Shown one piece after another: positions 9,621 to 18,815 of a DNA stretch of 64,000 bases. The notes under the pieces were generated by a model. The model worked only from the letters and a program-made list of their open reading frames with translations. It did not search any database and was not told the DNA's origin. Each line of letters starts with the position of its first letter. Within the stretch, counting starts at the first letter, position 1. The stretch spans positions 248,001 through 312,000 of the forward strand of contig WLWQ01000003.1 of NCBI GenBank assembly GCA_012103535.1, given 5' to 3'. Both the position numbers and the translations under genes were made by a program. Source of the stretch: Pseudomonadales bacterium (GTDB lineage Bacteria; Pseudomonadota; Gammaproteobacteria; Pseudomonadales; Pseudohongiellaceae).

Positions 9621-10472
9621 CTAAACGGAAAATGGATAAGCAATAGGATCATGATGTTGATATCCCTCCACAGAGAAATCATCCATCGTCACCCAGGATT
9701 CAATATCTTCCAGAGTCTTAATGTCAGGGTTAATGTGCAGCTGCGGCGGGGCTAAAGGCTCGCGTTGCAATTGCACATCCCGCATTAGCTCTACCTGGTC
9801 GTCATAGATATGGGCGTTAACAATCTTGTGATAGGCCATGCCGGGCTTATGGCCGGTAATTTGTGCCATCAGTGCCAGAAATGCATACACCTGAATTTGA
9901 TTAAAGTTTAGACCTAGCGGAACATCGCAGGAGCGCTGGTAACTCGTTAGATAAAGTGTGTCACCTAATAGGGAAAAGGTATGGGTATGCATACATGGAC
10001 GCAGACAGCCCAATTCAAATTCACCTGGATTGTAAAAAGTTAGAATTTCACCTCTGTCATCTAGATCGCTGGACAAATGGTCAATGATCTTACGCAATTG
10101 ATCTAAAGCAGTTCCATCGGGCTTTTGCCAACTTCTACCCTGTACACCGTAAACCCTGCCCATGTCATCCTCACCCTTGCGGACAGGATTGTTAAGCCAG
10201 GCTTGGTTGTCATTAGCGTTCGCATCCCAGGTTTTTGCACCTAAGGCACGAAAGTCAGCGGCGTTATCATAGCCACGTATATAACCAAGAAACTCTGCTA
10301 TTGCTGCCTTCCAGAAACTTTTACGGGTCGTGACCAGGGGGAATTCGTTGTTCGCAACGTCGTAGCTTAAGTCGGCATCAATTACGGTGAGGCACTTTTT
10401 TCCGGTACGTTTGTTTTCGATCCAGGTGCCCTCGTCGATAATACGCTGACATAGGGCTAGATATTGCTTCAT
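9621..10472 (-). CDS. thyA: Thymidylate synthase
   Basis: The protein has 283 residues, the longer ThyA form (the short form has 264). The N-terminal [15 protein letters not shown] region binds phosphate. The catalytic cysteine is in [10 protein letters not shown] (about C160), followed by [29 protein letters not shown] and the dUMP-binding region [10 protein letters not shown]. It makes dTMP from dUMP using methylene-tetrahydrofolate. The lgt-thyA-folA order on one strand with gaps of about 12-21 bp is a recurrent gammaproteobacterial operon. Confidence 0.97.
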   Translation of the reverse strand: MKQYLALCQRIIDEGTWIENKRTGKKCLTVIDADLSYDVANNEFPLVTTRKSFWKAAIAEFLGYIRGYDNAADFRALGAKTWDANANDNQAWLNNPVRKGEDDMGRVYGVQGRSWQKPDGTALDQLRKIIDHLSSDLDDRGEILTFYNPGEFELGCLRPCMHTHTFSLLGDTLYLTSYQRSCDVPLGLNFNQIQVYAFLALMAQITGHKPGMAYHKIVNAHIYDDQVELMRDVQLQREPLAPPQLHINPDIKTLEDIESWVTMDDFSVEGYQHHDPIAYPFSV

Positions 10473-10493
10473 GTGCTGTGTCCGTGACTGGGT

Positions 10494-11291
10494 TTAGCTT
10501 GGAGCGAGCTTAGGTCCGTTTGAATAGGCAAGATACAAAAGCACGATTCCGCCGATGATCATTGGTAAGCAGAGCAATTGTCCCATCGTCATCCATTCGA
10601 AGGCAACATAGCCAATGTGTTGATCAGGTTCGCGGAAAAACTCGACAAAAAATCTAAAGCAGCCATAGGTTACTGAAAATAAACCAGCCACTGCCATGCG
10701 CGGTTTCGGCGAAGACGAGAACCACCAGACAATGATGAAAAGTGCAATGCCCTCGAGTGCAACTTGATAGAGTTGTGATGGATGACGGGCGAGATTATCC
10801 ACATGAGGAAAAACCATTCCCCAGGCTACTTCTGTCGGTCTTCCCCAAAGCTCCCCACCGATAAAATTACCTAGTCGGCCTGCGCCCAAACCGAATGGCA
10901 CAAAGGGCGCGATAAAATCCAAGGTTTCCCAAAACCCTTTACCGATGGTCTTCGAATAAAAGTAAAAGGCGACAAGCACACCAAGGAATCCTCCATGAAA
11001 GGACATACCGCCCTCCCATACTTTGAACAACCAGATAGGGTCATCTAATAAGCGATCAAAATTATAAAAGAAGACCGAGCCAAATCGACCTCCCAACACA
11101 GCACCGAGAGCGCCATAAAAAACTAAATCTGAAATTTGATCGGCATTCCACTGGTCTGGAATCTTTTTGCCACGGTAACTGGCCAGTGCCCAGGCACCGC
11201 CGAAGGCAATTATGTACATCACGCCATACCAATGTATGGGCCATGGTCCAATGTTTATTGCCACTGGATCGAATTGTGGAAAAGTTAACAC
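10494..11291 (-). CDS. lgt: Prolipoprotein diacylglyceryl transferase
   Basis: The protein has 265 residues with about seven hydrophobic membrane segments. The Lgt signature GAGRLGNFIGGELWGR is intact, as are PIHWYGVMYI near the N-terminus and HPSQLYQ, which carries residues needed for activity. It transfers diacylglycerol from phosphatidylglycerol to the lipobox cysteine of prolipoproteins at the inner membrane. Its substrates in this window would include the predicted lipoproteins at 12909 and 18816. It starts the lgt-thyA-folA transcript. Confidence 0.96.
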   Translation of the reverse strand: MLTFPQFDPVAINIGPWPIHWYGVMYIIAFGGAWALASYRGKKIPDQWNADQISDLVFYGALGAVLGGRFGSVFFYNFDRLLDDPIWLFKVWEGGMSFHGGFLGVLVAFYFYSKTIGKGFWETLDFIAPFVPFGLGAGRLGNFIGGELWGRPTEVAWGMVFPHVDNLARHPSQLYQVALEGIALFIIVWWFSSSPKPRMAVAGLFSVTYGCFRFFVEFFREPDQHIGYVAFEWMTMGQLLCLPMIIGGIVLLYLAYSNGPKLAPS

Positions 11292-11416
11292 TACTTAGAT
11301 TACCTGGTGCCCAGCAAATCTGAATTGAAAATTAACGCAATTACTACTGGCTAAAGTATATCAAGAATGCATCATTGCGCGGGGATTTAAGGTAATATTC
11401 GCGAAAGGATTTACAA

Positions 11417-12202
11417 ATGTGTCTTATCATTTTTGCCCACCAGGCTGAGTCCGATTTCCCACTGGTTTTGGCAGCAAACAGGGATGAATTTTTTTCCCGA
11501 CCTACTCAGCAAGCAGCATTCTGGGAATCCGCCGATAGCGACAATGCGATCTTGGCGGGTAAAGACCTGCTTGCTGGTGGAACCTGGCTGGGCTTGTCGA
11601 AGTCAGGACGATTCAGTGCCGTCACTAATATTCGCGATCCATCCCAAGCGGAGCAGGCACCTAGATCTCGAGGTGAATTAACTTTAGAGTTTCTAAAAAG
11701 TGACATGTCAGCGGAAAGCTATTCCAACGCGCTGATAGAAAACTTTGCTCAGTACGCTGGTTTCAACCTATTACTGAGTGACGGTAGTGACATGTACTAT
11801 GTCAACAACCTGGAACAGCTGGTCACTAAACTTGAGCCGGGTGTTTATGGGCTATCGAATGGACTATTGAATTCCGATTGGCCAAAGGTAAATCGCGGTA
11901 GAGATGACCTGCGAATGTTAATGGGAAATCCTGATTCCCTTTCTACCGATCAGCTACTCGATATGATGAATCATCGAGAAATTTCTAAGGACGACAACTT
12001 GCCCGATACCGGTGTGTCACTTGAACTCGAGCGCGCACTTTCTTCGACATTTATTATGAATACAAATCGGGGTTACGGGACGCTTTGTTCAACGGCGATA
12101 ATTGCCGAAGCAAATAGCGAATTTCGATTTAGCGAACAAAACTATGATGCATCCGGAAATGCAACTGATCGCCACTATTACCAGTTTTCAAATTCTTCAT
12201 AG
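11417..12202 (+). CDS. NRDE/TANGO2 family protein
   Basis: The protein has 261 residues and begins MCLIIFAH, with a cysteine at position 2 that could become an N-terminal nucleophile. It continues with the family-naming AANRDEFFSRPT motif, LAGKDLLAGGTWLGLS, RFSAVTNIRDP and, later, YGLSNGLLNSDWPKV and the closing region of the fold. Eukaryotic TANGO2 relatives have been linked to Golgi/mitochondrial and heme or lipid handling; the bacterial function is not established. It stands 30 bp upstream of the PaiB-like gene, so the two may be co-transcribed. Confidence 0.88.
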   Translation: MCLIIFAHQAESDFPLVLAANRDEFFSRPTQQAAFWESADSDNAILAGKDLLAGGTWLGLSKSGRFSAVTNIRDPSQAEQAPRSRGELTLEFLKSDMSAESYSNALIENFAQYAGFNLLLSDGSDMYYVNNLEQLVTKLEPGVYGLSNGLLNSDWPKVNRGRDDLRMLMGNPDSLSTDQLLDMMNHREISKDDNLPDTGVSLELERALSSTFIMNTNRGYGTLCSTAIIAEANSEFRFSEQNYDASGNATDRHYYQFSNSS

Positions 12203-12232
12203 CTTAGATCGCCCTGAATAGAGGAATTTCTC

Positions 12233-12823
12233 ATGTATGTTCCCAGTCATTTTCTTCCAAGGCAGGAAGAGCATTTTTCATTTATCGAAAACTTTTCATT
12301 CGGTGAACTTATATCAATAGTAGATGGGAAAATTTTCAGTACTCACCTGCCCTTTCTCATCGATGAAAGCAGCAACTCGCTACTGTGTCATGTGGCAAAG
12401 GCCAATCCGCAATGGCAACAATTAGATGGCCAGGAAGTCTTGGCGGTATTTCATGGACCACATGGCTATGTGAGCCCTTCCTGGTATGAAAAAGCCGGAG
12501 TGCCAACCTGGAATTATCAAGCAGTACATGTCAATGGACAGGCAAAATGTTTCACCGAAGAAGCGAAGCTCTCACAGCTTGTAAAAGCACTAAGCGACGC
12601 GCAAGAAGCAGAATTTGAAAATCCCTGGAAACCTGATTTCGATGAACGCATGCTGGGCGCCATCATAGGAATCGAGATTTCTATTAGTAATGTTGAAGCT
12701 AAGCACAAGCTATCTCAAAATCGCACAGGTTGCGAACAGAAAAACATTATTTGCCAACTTCGTGCGCAAGGCAATTCAATTCTCGCCAATGTGATGGACG
12801 AAGTCCTCAAGCCCACCGACTAA
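12233..12823 (+). CDS. PaiB-like FMN-binding split-barrel protein
   Basis: The protein has 196 residues and matches the FMN_bind_2/PaiB family. It shows THLPFLID, LLCHVAKANPQW, AVFHGPHGYVSPSWY, VPTWNYQAVHV (the flavin-contacting block), MLGAIIGIEI and a C-terminal KHKLSQNR motif. PaiB of Bacillus is described as a negative regulator of sporulation and protease genes; in proteobacteria the role is unclear and may be simple flavin binding. The start has no strong ribosome-binding site beyond GAGG about 10 bases upstream. Confidence 0.87.
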   Translation: MYVPSHFLPRQEEHFSFIENFSFGELISIVDGKIFSTHLPFLIDESSNSLLCHVAKANPQWQQLDGQEVLAVFHGPHGYVSPSWYEKAGVPTWNYQAVHVNGQAKCFTEEAKLSQLVKALSDAQEAEFENPWKPDFDERMLGAIIGIEISISNVEAKHKLSQNRTGCEQKNIICQLRAQGNSILANVMDEVLKPTD

Positions 12824-12908
12824 GTCCTTTTATTAAGATGGATCAAAGTATCGCTAGCCCTCACTAGTATCCTGTCGCTGAGTAAAATACCGAAGTAGTG
12901 AGGATTAA

Positions 12909-13448
12909 GTGATGATGGCTCGAGTATTTAGAATATTTGTATTGCTGGGGATGACGCTCACATTTGTTGGCTGCGCACAGAACTCTCTGCAAATTGGCAC
13001 TAATCTAACCCTATGCTGCCCTGGAACTTACTCCGAGTACACAGAGTACGGCTTATCCGTGGAAAATATGCCGCTATTTCTGCGTGACTATGTGGTTGCG
13101 GAATTTGATGAAGCATTTCAGGAAAAAGGGCTCGAACGTAATGATCAGATTAATGATATTCGTGTTGTACTCAGTTACAACCATATTAATTTGAACTCAC
13201 AACAGCAAGATGTCGACCCCTTTGTACGCGTTGAGTCAATCAGCGTACAACTGGATTATGTTGCACGGATAGAAATCGAAATGATCGAAACCCGCAGCAA
13301 TGATGTGGTCTGGGGCGGTACTATAAGTCGAATTCACCAAGTGATCCCTGGAGAGTATATGCACGAAGACCGTGCCCGACCTGCTTTCCTGCAGGCTTTT
13401 AGAAACGTACTTGCCAGTTACCCGCCTTTGTTCTCAGACGATTCTTAA
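12909..13448 (+). CDS. Predicted lipoprotein of unknown function (DUF4410-like)
   Basis: The protein has 179 residues with a basic start, a hydrophobic segment and a lipobox-like end LTFVGCAQ, so it should be lipidated on the cysteine at about residue 22. The mature part has the pattern of small envelope proteins that bind or present at the outer membrane: beta-rich, with VQLDYVARIEIEMIETRSNDVVWGG and a closing helix AFLQAFRNVLASYPP. It resembles DUF4136/DUF4410-type lipoproteins, but I do not recognise a specific family with confidence. Two adjacent ATG codons begin it; either would preserve the signal peptide. Confidence 0.72.
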   Translation: MMMARVFRIFVLLGMTLTFVGCAQNSLQIGTNLTLCCPGTYSEYTEYGLSVENMPLFLRDYVVAEFDEAFQEKGLERNDQINDIRVVLSYNHINLNSQQQDVDPFVRVESISVQLDYVARIEIEMIETRSNDVVWGGTISRIHQVIPGEYMHEDRARPAFLQAFRNVLASYPPLFSDDS

Positions 13449-13530
13449 ATATACACCCACTATTGGGAATAACGGGCTTGTGTCTTACAATGCGATTCTG
13501 TTTCTCTGATATGAAGTAGTGGAGCGCACA

Positions 13531-13818
13531 ATGGCAAATGAAGGTTATCACGAACCGATTGAAGAACTGTCCGATGAGACTCGGGACATGCACCGAGCTA
13601 TTAGTTCTTTAATGGAAGAATTAGAAGCAGTGGACTGGTACAACCAGCGTGTTGACGCCTGTAAAGACGAAGAACTCAAAGCCATTCTCGTTCATAATAG
13701 AGACGAAGAAAAAGAGCACGCCGCCATGGTGCTTGAATGGATTAGACGCAAAGACAATGTATTGGATAAGGAACTGAAAGATTTTCTTTTTACCGATAAG
13801 CCGATAGCTCACAAATAA
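13531..13818 (+). CDS. Encapsulated-ferritin-like (EncFtn) protein
   Basis: This is a 95-residue two-helix protein closely matching EncFtn: MEELEAVDWYNQRVDA followed by HNRDEEKEHAAMVLEWIRR. The iron-site residues of the EncFtn ferroxidase centre map to Glu30, Trp36, Tyr37, Glu60 and His63. EncFtn assembles as a ring of dimers with the ferroxidase centre between subunits and normally feeds iron into an encapsulin shell. Here the protein ends at FTDKPIAHK, with none of the C-terminal extension and targeting peptide usual in EncFtn, and no encapsulin gene is adjacent. The start is ATG 13531, with GGAG 6 bases upstream; an upstream GTG at 13519 lacks support. Confidence 0.87.
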   Translation: MANEGYHEPIEELSDETRDMHRAISSLMEELEAVDWYNQRVDACKDEELKAILVHNRDEEKEHAAMVLEWIRRKDNVLDKELKDFLFTDKPIAHK

Positions 13819-13850
13819 GCGTCGATCCAAAAATTACTTGAGTTATTCCC

Positions 13851-14450
13851 ATGCTTGATGCCGATGCTGCCCTTCTTCGCCTGAAAGAAGGTAATGAAAA
13901 ATTTCGTAAAGGCGCTTCACATATCGAAGTCGATGAAGCCAGTCGCCTGGAATTGGTAGAACAGCAAAAGCCCTTCGCAATTATTCTTGGCTGTTCAGAC
14001 TCCCGGGTTCCCTCTGAGTTAGTTTTCGCCCAGGGTCTCGGAGACCTTTTTGTCATCCGCGTCGCAGGTAACATCGCCGCACCTTCCCAGATTGGTAGCA
14101 TTGAATTCGCAGCTGACAAATTCGCTTCCAATCTCGTTGTGGTATTAGGTCATAGCCATTGCGGAGCTATCAAAGCAACTATCAGTGCCATTGAGGAACC
14201 AGAACAAACACATTCTCCAAACTTAAGCGCTATTGTTAATAGCATTAAACCTGGGATTCAATCTTGCTTAGACAGTGGAGATTCCTTAGACGACAAAGTA
14301 CAGAAGGCAGTGCGAGCCAATGTACAATCAACTATCGACAAGCTTGTCAGTGATTCAGAAATACTTCGTCAGAAAATTTCTGAAGAAGGATTAAAGATTG
14401 TCGGCGCCGAGTACTGTCTCGAAAGCGGCGTAGTCGAATTTTTTCAGTAA
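13851..14450 (+). CDS. Beta-class carbonic anhydrase
   Basis: The protein has 199 residues. The zinc ligands and catalytic dyad of beta carbonic anhydrases are all visible: Cys48, Asp50 and Arg52 in GCSDSRVP, and His101 and Cys104 in GHSHCGAI. The usual RVAGNI segment lies between them. It interconverts CO2 and bicarbonate in the cytoplasm. It follows the EncFtn-like gene after 32 bp and precedes the acetyltransferase after 13 bp, so these may form a short operon; no functional link is obvious. Confidence 0.94.
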   Translation: MLDADAALLRLKEGNEKFRKGASHIEVDEASRLELVEQQKPFAIILGCSDSRVPSELVFAQGLGDLFVIRVAGNIAAPSQIGSIEFAADKFASNLVVVLGHSHCGAIKATISAIEEPEQTHSPNLSAIVNSIKPGIQSCLDSGDSLDDKVQKAVRANVQSTIDKLVSDSEILRQKISEEGLKIVGAEYCLESGVVEFFQ

Positions 14451-14463
14451 GCCTTCATCGCTC

Positions 14464-15024
14464 ATGGCTATCGTCCATCAATTGCAAACCCCCCGCTTGC
14501 GTCTGCGGCAATGGAAAGAAAAAGATCTGCAAGCATTTGCAAGATTGAATGCTGACGATGCGGTAATGGAATTTTTCCCAAACACTTTCAACTTGGAAGA
14601 AAGCAAAGAGTTTGCAGAGAAATACCAACGCAAGATAGAGAAAAACGGTTGGGGATTCTGGGTGACAGAAAGACTCGAAGACGGGGCCTTTATTGGTTTG
14701 GTGGGATTGAATCGAGTCGATGACTTGCCAATTGGTGACTGCGTGGAAGTAGGCTGGCGACTCGCGAAAGATTTTTGGGGATTTGGCTATGCCACCGAGG
14801 CAGCAAGAGCTTGTCTAGAATTTGCCTTCGATGAACTAGCGCTGGATGAAGTGGTAGCAATTACCACGGTGAACAATACCCCTTCACGCCGAGTAATGGA
14901 TCGGTTGGACATGATCGATTCAGGCGAGAACTTCGAACATCCTCGCGTTGATGATGCCACTGGCTTAAAGGAGCATGTGCTTTACAAAATAAGTCGAGAA
15001 AGGTTTTTGCAAACGACTAATTAG
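14464..15024 (+). CDS. GNAT-family N-acetyltransferase (RimJ/RimL-like)
   Basis: The protein has 186 residues. It begins with the RimJ/RimL-type block LQTPRLRLRQWKEKDLQAFARLN. The acetyl-CoA-binding loop is FWGFGYATEAARACLEFAF, and ITTVNNTPSRRVMDRLDM is the typical following strand-helix. These enzymes acetylate N-terminal or side-chain amines of proteins or small molecules; the substrate cannot be inferred. The 3' end overlaps that of ptsP on the other strand by 8 bp. Confidence 0.88.
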   Translation: MAIVHQLQTPRLRLRQWKEKDLQAFARLNADDAVMEFFPNTFNLEESKEFAEKYQRKIEKNGWGFWVTERLEDGAFIGLVGLNRVDDLPIGDCVEVGWRLAKDFWGFGYATEAARACLEFAFDELALDEVVAITTVNNTPSRRVMDRLDMIDSGENFEHPRVDDATGLKEHVLYKISRERFLQTTN

Positions 15025-17290
15025 TTCGAGAAGAACGCAGGAGCCGGTCGACACCTGCATTATAGAGCGTCAAATCGACTGCCGATCGAATCATCTGTGC
15101 ATCTTCCATCTGCATCACCTGATCCAAAAGATCTTGTGCTGCATCCAAGCTTACGCTGCGGATTACAGATTTTACTTTTAACAGTGCCGCTGCATTCATC
15201 GAGAGAATATCGAAACCCATTGCCACCAGCAGCACTGCTGCTCCTGGGTCACCAGCCATCTCGCCGCAAATACTGACAGGTCTTTCTTCTTCCTGGGCTT
15301 CGGAAACCACTTGGTAGAGTGCGTTCAACACCGCGGGATGAAAAGCACTATAAAGGTTTGCTACCCGCGGATTGTTTCTGTCCACTGCTAACAGGTACTG
15401 TGTTAAATCATTACTACCAACAGAAATGAAATCCACCAACTTTGCCAGGGCTCGTGTTTGGTACACCGCTGCGGGAAGTTCGATCATTACTCCTATCGGT
15501 GGAAACTTAACATCGAGACGTTCCTGTAATAGTTCGCGGTGGGCACGCTTTATCAATTGCGTTGCGCTATTAACCTCATTCACATTACTAACCATAGGCA
15601 ACATGATTTGCAGATTCTCTAAACCGATACTGGCTCTTAACATTGCTCTTACTTGAGCCATGAATATTTCAGGATGATCCAGGGTTACGCGAATGCCGCG
15701 CCAGCCAAGAAAAGGATTTTCTTCATCGATAGGGAAATAGGACAAGTCTTTGTCGCCGCCGATATCGAGTGTACGCATCGTTACCAGCTTCGGCGCAAAG
15801 GCTTGTAATTGTTCACGATAAATTTCCGTTTGTTCCTGTTCCGATGGAAATCTTTCGCTTAGTAGAAACGGAACTTCGGTACGAAAGAGGCCAATGCCTT
15901 CCGCGCCCTGGTCTAAGGAATGCATGACGTCAGACATCAATCCGGTGTTTACCCATAGATGAACTCGGTGTTCGTCTGCAGTTACGCATGGAACATCTTT
16001 GAGATCTTCCAGGCCAGCGGTCAACTCATCCTGTTCTTTCATCGTATTCTTGTAACGAGTCAGAACCAGATCAGATGGATTGCTGATTACTTCTCCTTTG
16101 TATCCATCCAATATGACTTGCTTTCCATCCAGTTGATTCAAAGGTAGGTCCACTGCACCCATCACGGTGGGTATGCCCATAGTTCGCGCAAGAATCGCAA
16201 CGTGAGAGTTACCCGAGCCTTTTACTGAAACTAGTCCCGTTAGTTTTTCTTTTGGGACTTCCGCCAACATCGCTGGTGTTAACTCATCACTTACAAGAAT
16301 CGTGTCATCAAGATATTCCATGGCAACAGGTTCTTTTTGTTGCAGATAAAACAACACCCGACTACATAAATCACGGATATCTACGGCACGCTCCCGCAGA
16401 TAGTCGTCACTCATCATTTCAAATTTTCGAATGTGTTCATTCGCTACGTAGGCCAAAGCACCTTGTGCCCATGAACCCATTCGAATTCTTTCGACAACTT
16501 CATTACCCAAGGCGTCGTCATCGAGCATCCGCACATAGACATCAAACAGTTGACGTTCTTCTTCGGCAATTTCTCCAGCAATTTGTTCGTTTAACTCACG
16601 CATATCATCCTGCACCGCATTAAGGCAGGAATTAAAGAAAGAAATTTCTTTATCAATGTTCTTGGTTTGGCGTTCAGGAATCTGACTTAAATCGGCAGGG
16701 GGAAACACCACGACTACGTGGCCGATCGAGACCCCGGAGGAACCAGAGACACCGGAAAACATGGTGTCCGAGACTCTATGTCCCGAAGGGCTTAGTCCTT
16801 GAATCGCGCCGGTCGCCTCAGCATGAGCAATAACTCCAGCCAGTTGTGCTGATAGGGTGATTAGAAAAGCTTCTTCACCTTCATCGAAGCGGCGTCGTTC
16901 TTCGTGTTGAACTACAAGAACGCCTAGTACCGAACGGTGGTGAATAATAGGAACACCAAGAAAGGCATGAAATACCTCTTCTCCGGTTTCTTCGATGTAG
17001 TGGTAACTGGGATGGATTGATGCGTCTTGCAGATTGATGGGTTCAGCATGCTTGGCGACCAGACCAACCAAGCCTTCTCCAATATCGAGACTTACATGAC
17101 CTACTGACTCTGCCTTCAGTCCCTCGGAAGCCATGAGTACATGACTGTTGATATCGGTATCAAATAAGTAGACAGAACAAACTTGAGTATTGAGCGCTTC
17201 ACGAACGCGACGCACGATAATGTTTAACGCAGACTGCAAATCTTTTGCTGCATTAACTCTCTGAACTATGCCTCGCAATTGTTCGAGCAT
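15017..17290 (-). CDS. ptsP: Phosphoenolpyruvate-protein phosphotransferase PtsP (EI-Ntr)
   Basis: The protein has 757 residues. An N-terminal GAF domain (about 1-160) precedes the enzyme I modules: the linker/HPr-interaction helices, the phosphohistidine domain with GSGNSHVAILARTMGIPTVMG (His at about 363), and the PEP-binding TIM barrel with GIGLFRTEVPFL, GIRVTL, LPMVSNVNEV and SVGSNDLTQY. PtsP transfers phosphate from PEP to NPr (PtsO) in the nitrogen-related phosphotransferase system. It follows rppH on the same strand after 125 bp, the arrangement usual in gammaproteobacteria. Confidence 0.97.
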   Translation of the reverse strand: MLEQLRGIVQRVNAAKDLQSALNIIVRRVREALNTQVCSVYLFDTDINSHVLMASEGLKAESVGHVSLDIGEGLVGLVAKHAEPINLQDASIHPSYHYIEETGEEVFHAFLGVPIIHHRSVLGVLVVQHEERRRFDEGEEAFLITLSAQLAGVIAHAEATGAIQGLSPSGHRVSDTMFSGVSGSSGVSIGHVVVVFPPADLSQIPERQTKNIDKEISFFNSCLNAVQDDMRELNEQIAGEIAEEERQLFDVYVRMLDDDALGNEVVERIRMGSWAQGALAYVANEHIRKFEMMSDDYLRERAVDIRDLCSRVLFYLQQKEPVAMEYLDDTILVSDELTPAMLAEVPKEKLTGLVSVKGSGNSHVAILARTMGIPTVMGAVDLPLNQLDGKQVILDGYKGEVISNPSDLVLTRYKNTMKEQDELTAGLEDLKDVPCVTADEHRVHLWVNTGLMSDVMHSLDQGAEGIGLFRTEVPFLLSERFPSEQEQTEIYREQLQAFAPKLVTMRTLDIGGDKDLSYFPIDEENPFLGWRGIRVTLDHPEIFMAQVRAMLRASIGLENLQIMLPMVSNVNEVNSATQLIKRAHRELLQERLDVKFPPIGVMIELPAAVYQTRALAKLVDFISVGSNDLTQYLLAVDRNNPRVANLYSAFHPAVLNALYQVVSEAQEEERPVSICGEMAGDPGAAVLLVAMGFDILSMNAAALLKVKSVIRSVSLDAAQDLLDQVMQMEDAQMIRSAVDLTLYNAGVDRLLRSSRTN

Positions 17291-17415
17291 GTCTCATCCT
17301 GACTCCACCAAAACAAATGCTATGGCGGTATCGTTAGGCCTCTCCTCTAAAAGGGAGATTGAATTTTCCAACACAGCTTAATCGGTGGATGTTCTGTAAA
17401 CTGCACAGAACTTTA

Positions 17416-17904
17416 TTATTGTTGCTTTATGTAGTTATTGAGTGGGTTTTCTAATTCAGTTAAAGCCCTGCGATAAACGTCTCTCTTGAACTCAATTACC
17501 TGTTCAACTGGATACCAGTAATTCACCCAACGCCAGTCGTCAAATTCCGGTGTACCAGCCCTGCTTAATTCAACTCTACTGTCATCACTTTCCAAACTGA
17601 GTAAAAACCACTTTTGTTTTTGCCCAATACAAAGCGGATCTTTGTGATAACGGATATAGTTTTCAGGCAGACGATAGTGCAGCCAATCTGTTGTTTGATG
17701 AAGAACTCTAACATCCTTTTCTTCTAATCCAACTTCTTCATCCAACTCACGATAAAGAGCTTGTTCCAGAGACTCGCTTTCTTTAATACCACCCTGGGGA
17801 AACTGCCAACCTGCTTGCCCGATGCGTTTAGCCCACAGCAATTCACCAAGCGTATTACAAATGACGATTCCCACATTCGGGCGGAAGCCCTCTGAATCAA
17901 TCAT
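17416..17904 (-). CDS. rppH: RNA 5'-pyrophosphohydrolase RppH
   Basis: This is a Nudix hydrolase of 162 residues. The N-terminus [17 protein letters not shown] is diagnostic of RppH, and the Nudix box [23 protein letters not shown] is complete. RppH removes pyrophosphate from triphosphorylated mRNA 5' ends and so triggers decay by RNase E. I prefer ATG 17904 because an AAGGA ends 9 bases upstream and family proteins start here; ATG 17910 and TTG 17913 are in-frame alternatives with too little spacing. It is upstream of ptsP in the same direction. Confidence 0.95.
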   Translation of the reverse strand: MIDSEGFRPNVGIVICNTLGELLWAKRIGQAGWQFPQGGIKESESLEQALYRELDEEVGLEEKDVRVLHQTTDWLHYRLPENYIRYHKDPLCIGQKQKWFLLSLESDDSRVELSRAGTPEFDDWRWVNYWYPVEQVIEFKRDVYRRALTELENPLNNYIKQQ

Positions 17905-18113
17905 ACCCATCAATCCTTAGACAAATATATGCAGCTATTGTTTCATATAATTTCCAAACAGAGCAACGGCGAAAGTGTGCTCCAAATCCATTTTTAGTAT
18001 TTTTTTCAATAGCTTAGCCAAATATCTCGGCCCTATTTTCTGCTTACAGTAAGTAGGAAAATACGGAGAGATAGGGCGGAGGCCACGCTATAATGCGGCA
18101 TTTTGGACCGGAC

Positions 18114-18782
18114 ATGCCCCAACGCCTCGCTCTTTTCGATTTAGACAACACCCTGCTTGCAGGGGATAGCGACCATGCTTGGGGGGAATTTCTAATTGCG
18201 CAGCAGCTGGTCGACGAGGCTACCCATAGAAAGAAAAACGATCAGTTTTACCAGGATTACTTGAACGGTGATTTGGATATTCATGCCTACGTAGCATTTA
18301 CCCTTACCCCTATCCACGCGTGTACATGCGCGCAAAGAACAGCCTTGCATGCCGAGTTTATGCAGTATGCAGTTAAACCACTACTCATTGATAAAGCTTT
18401 CGATCTGGTGAATGCGCATAAAAATGCAGGGGACTTCTGTTTGATTATTACTGCTACTAACCACTTTATTACCAATCCCATCGCTGAGTTATTTAAAGTC
18501 GATCGGTTGTTGGCAACTGATGTACAAATTGTGGAAGGCAAACTTACAGGAGAAATTGAAGGCACTCCGTGTTATCAAGATGGCAAGGTGAAAAAACTTC
18601 GGCATTGGCTTTCCCAGTCCAGTAGCCACCTATCACTGGAAAATAGTATTTTCTATACCGACTCTATCAACGACTTACCACTACTGGAGCAGGTATCTAC
18701 ACCGATCGCGGTGGACCCAGACCAACAACTTGCGCAAATTTCCGTCGAAAAAGGTTGGCAAAGCATTAGCTTGCGTGGATAA
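18114..18782 (+). CDS. HAD-superfamily IB phosphatase
   Basis: The protein has about 222 residues and a phosphoserine-phosphatase-like HAD-IB core. Motif I is LALFDLDNTLLAGDSDHAW, motif II LIITATNHF, and motif III/IV are the lysine in GKVKKLRHW and FYTDSINDLPLLE. The cap region is small and helical. Relatives act on phosphoserine or histidinol phosphate; DLDNTLLAGDSDHAWG is the form seen in the histidinol-phosphatase-like group of gammaproteobacteria, but the substrate is not certain. The start is ambiguous: ATG 18114 fits homologue length, while ATG 18093 has a GGAGG 10 bases upstream. A TATAAT at 18088-18093 could instead be a -10 element, which would favour 18114. Confidence 0.84.
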   Translation: MPQRLALFDLDNTLLAGDSDHAWGEFLIAQQLVDEATHRKKNDQFYQDYLNGDLDIHAYVAFTLTPIHACTCAQRTALHAEFMQYAVKPLLIDKAFDLVNAHKNAGDFCLIITATNHFITNPIAELFKVDRLLATDVQIVEGKLTGEIEGTPCYQDGKVKKLRHWLSQSSSHLSLENSIFYTDSINDLPLLEQVSTPIAVDPDQQLAQISVEKGWQSISLRG

Positions 18783-18815
18783 ATAGCAGGAAGCCCGAGC
18801 TTCGGGAAAAATAAG

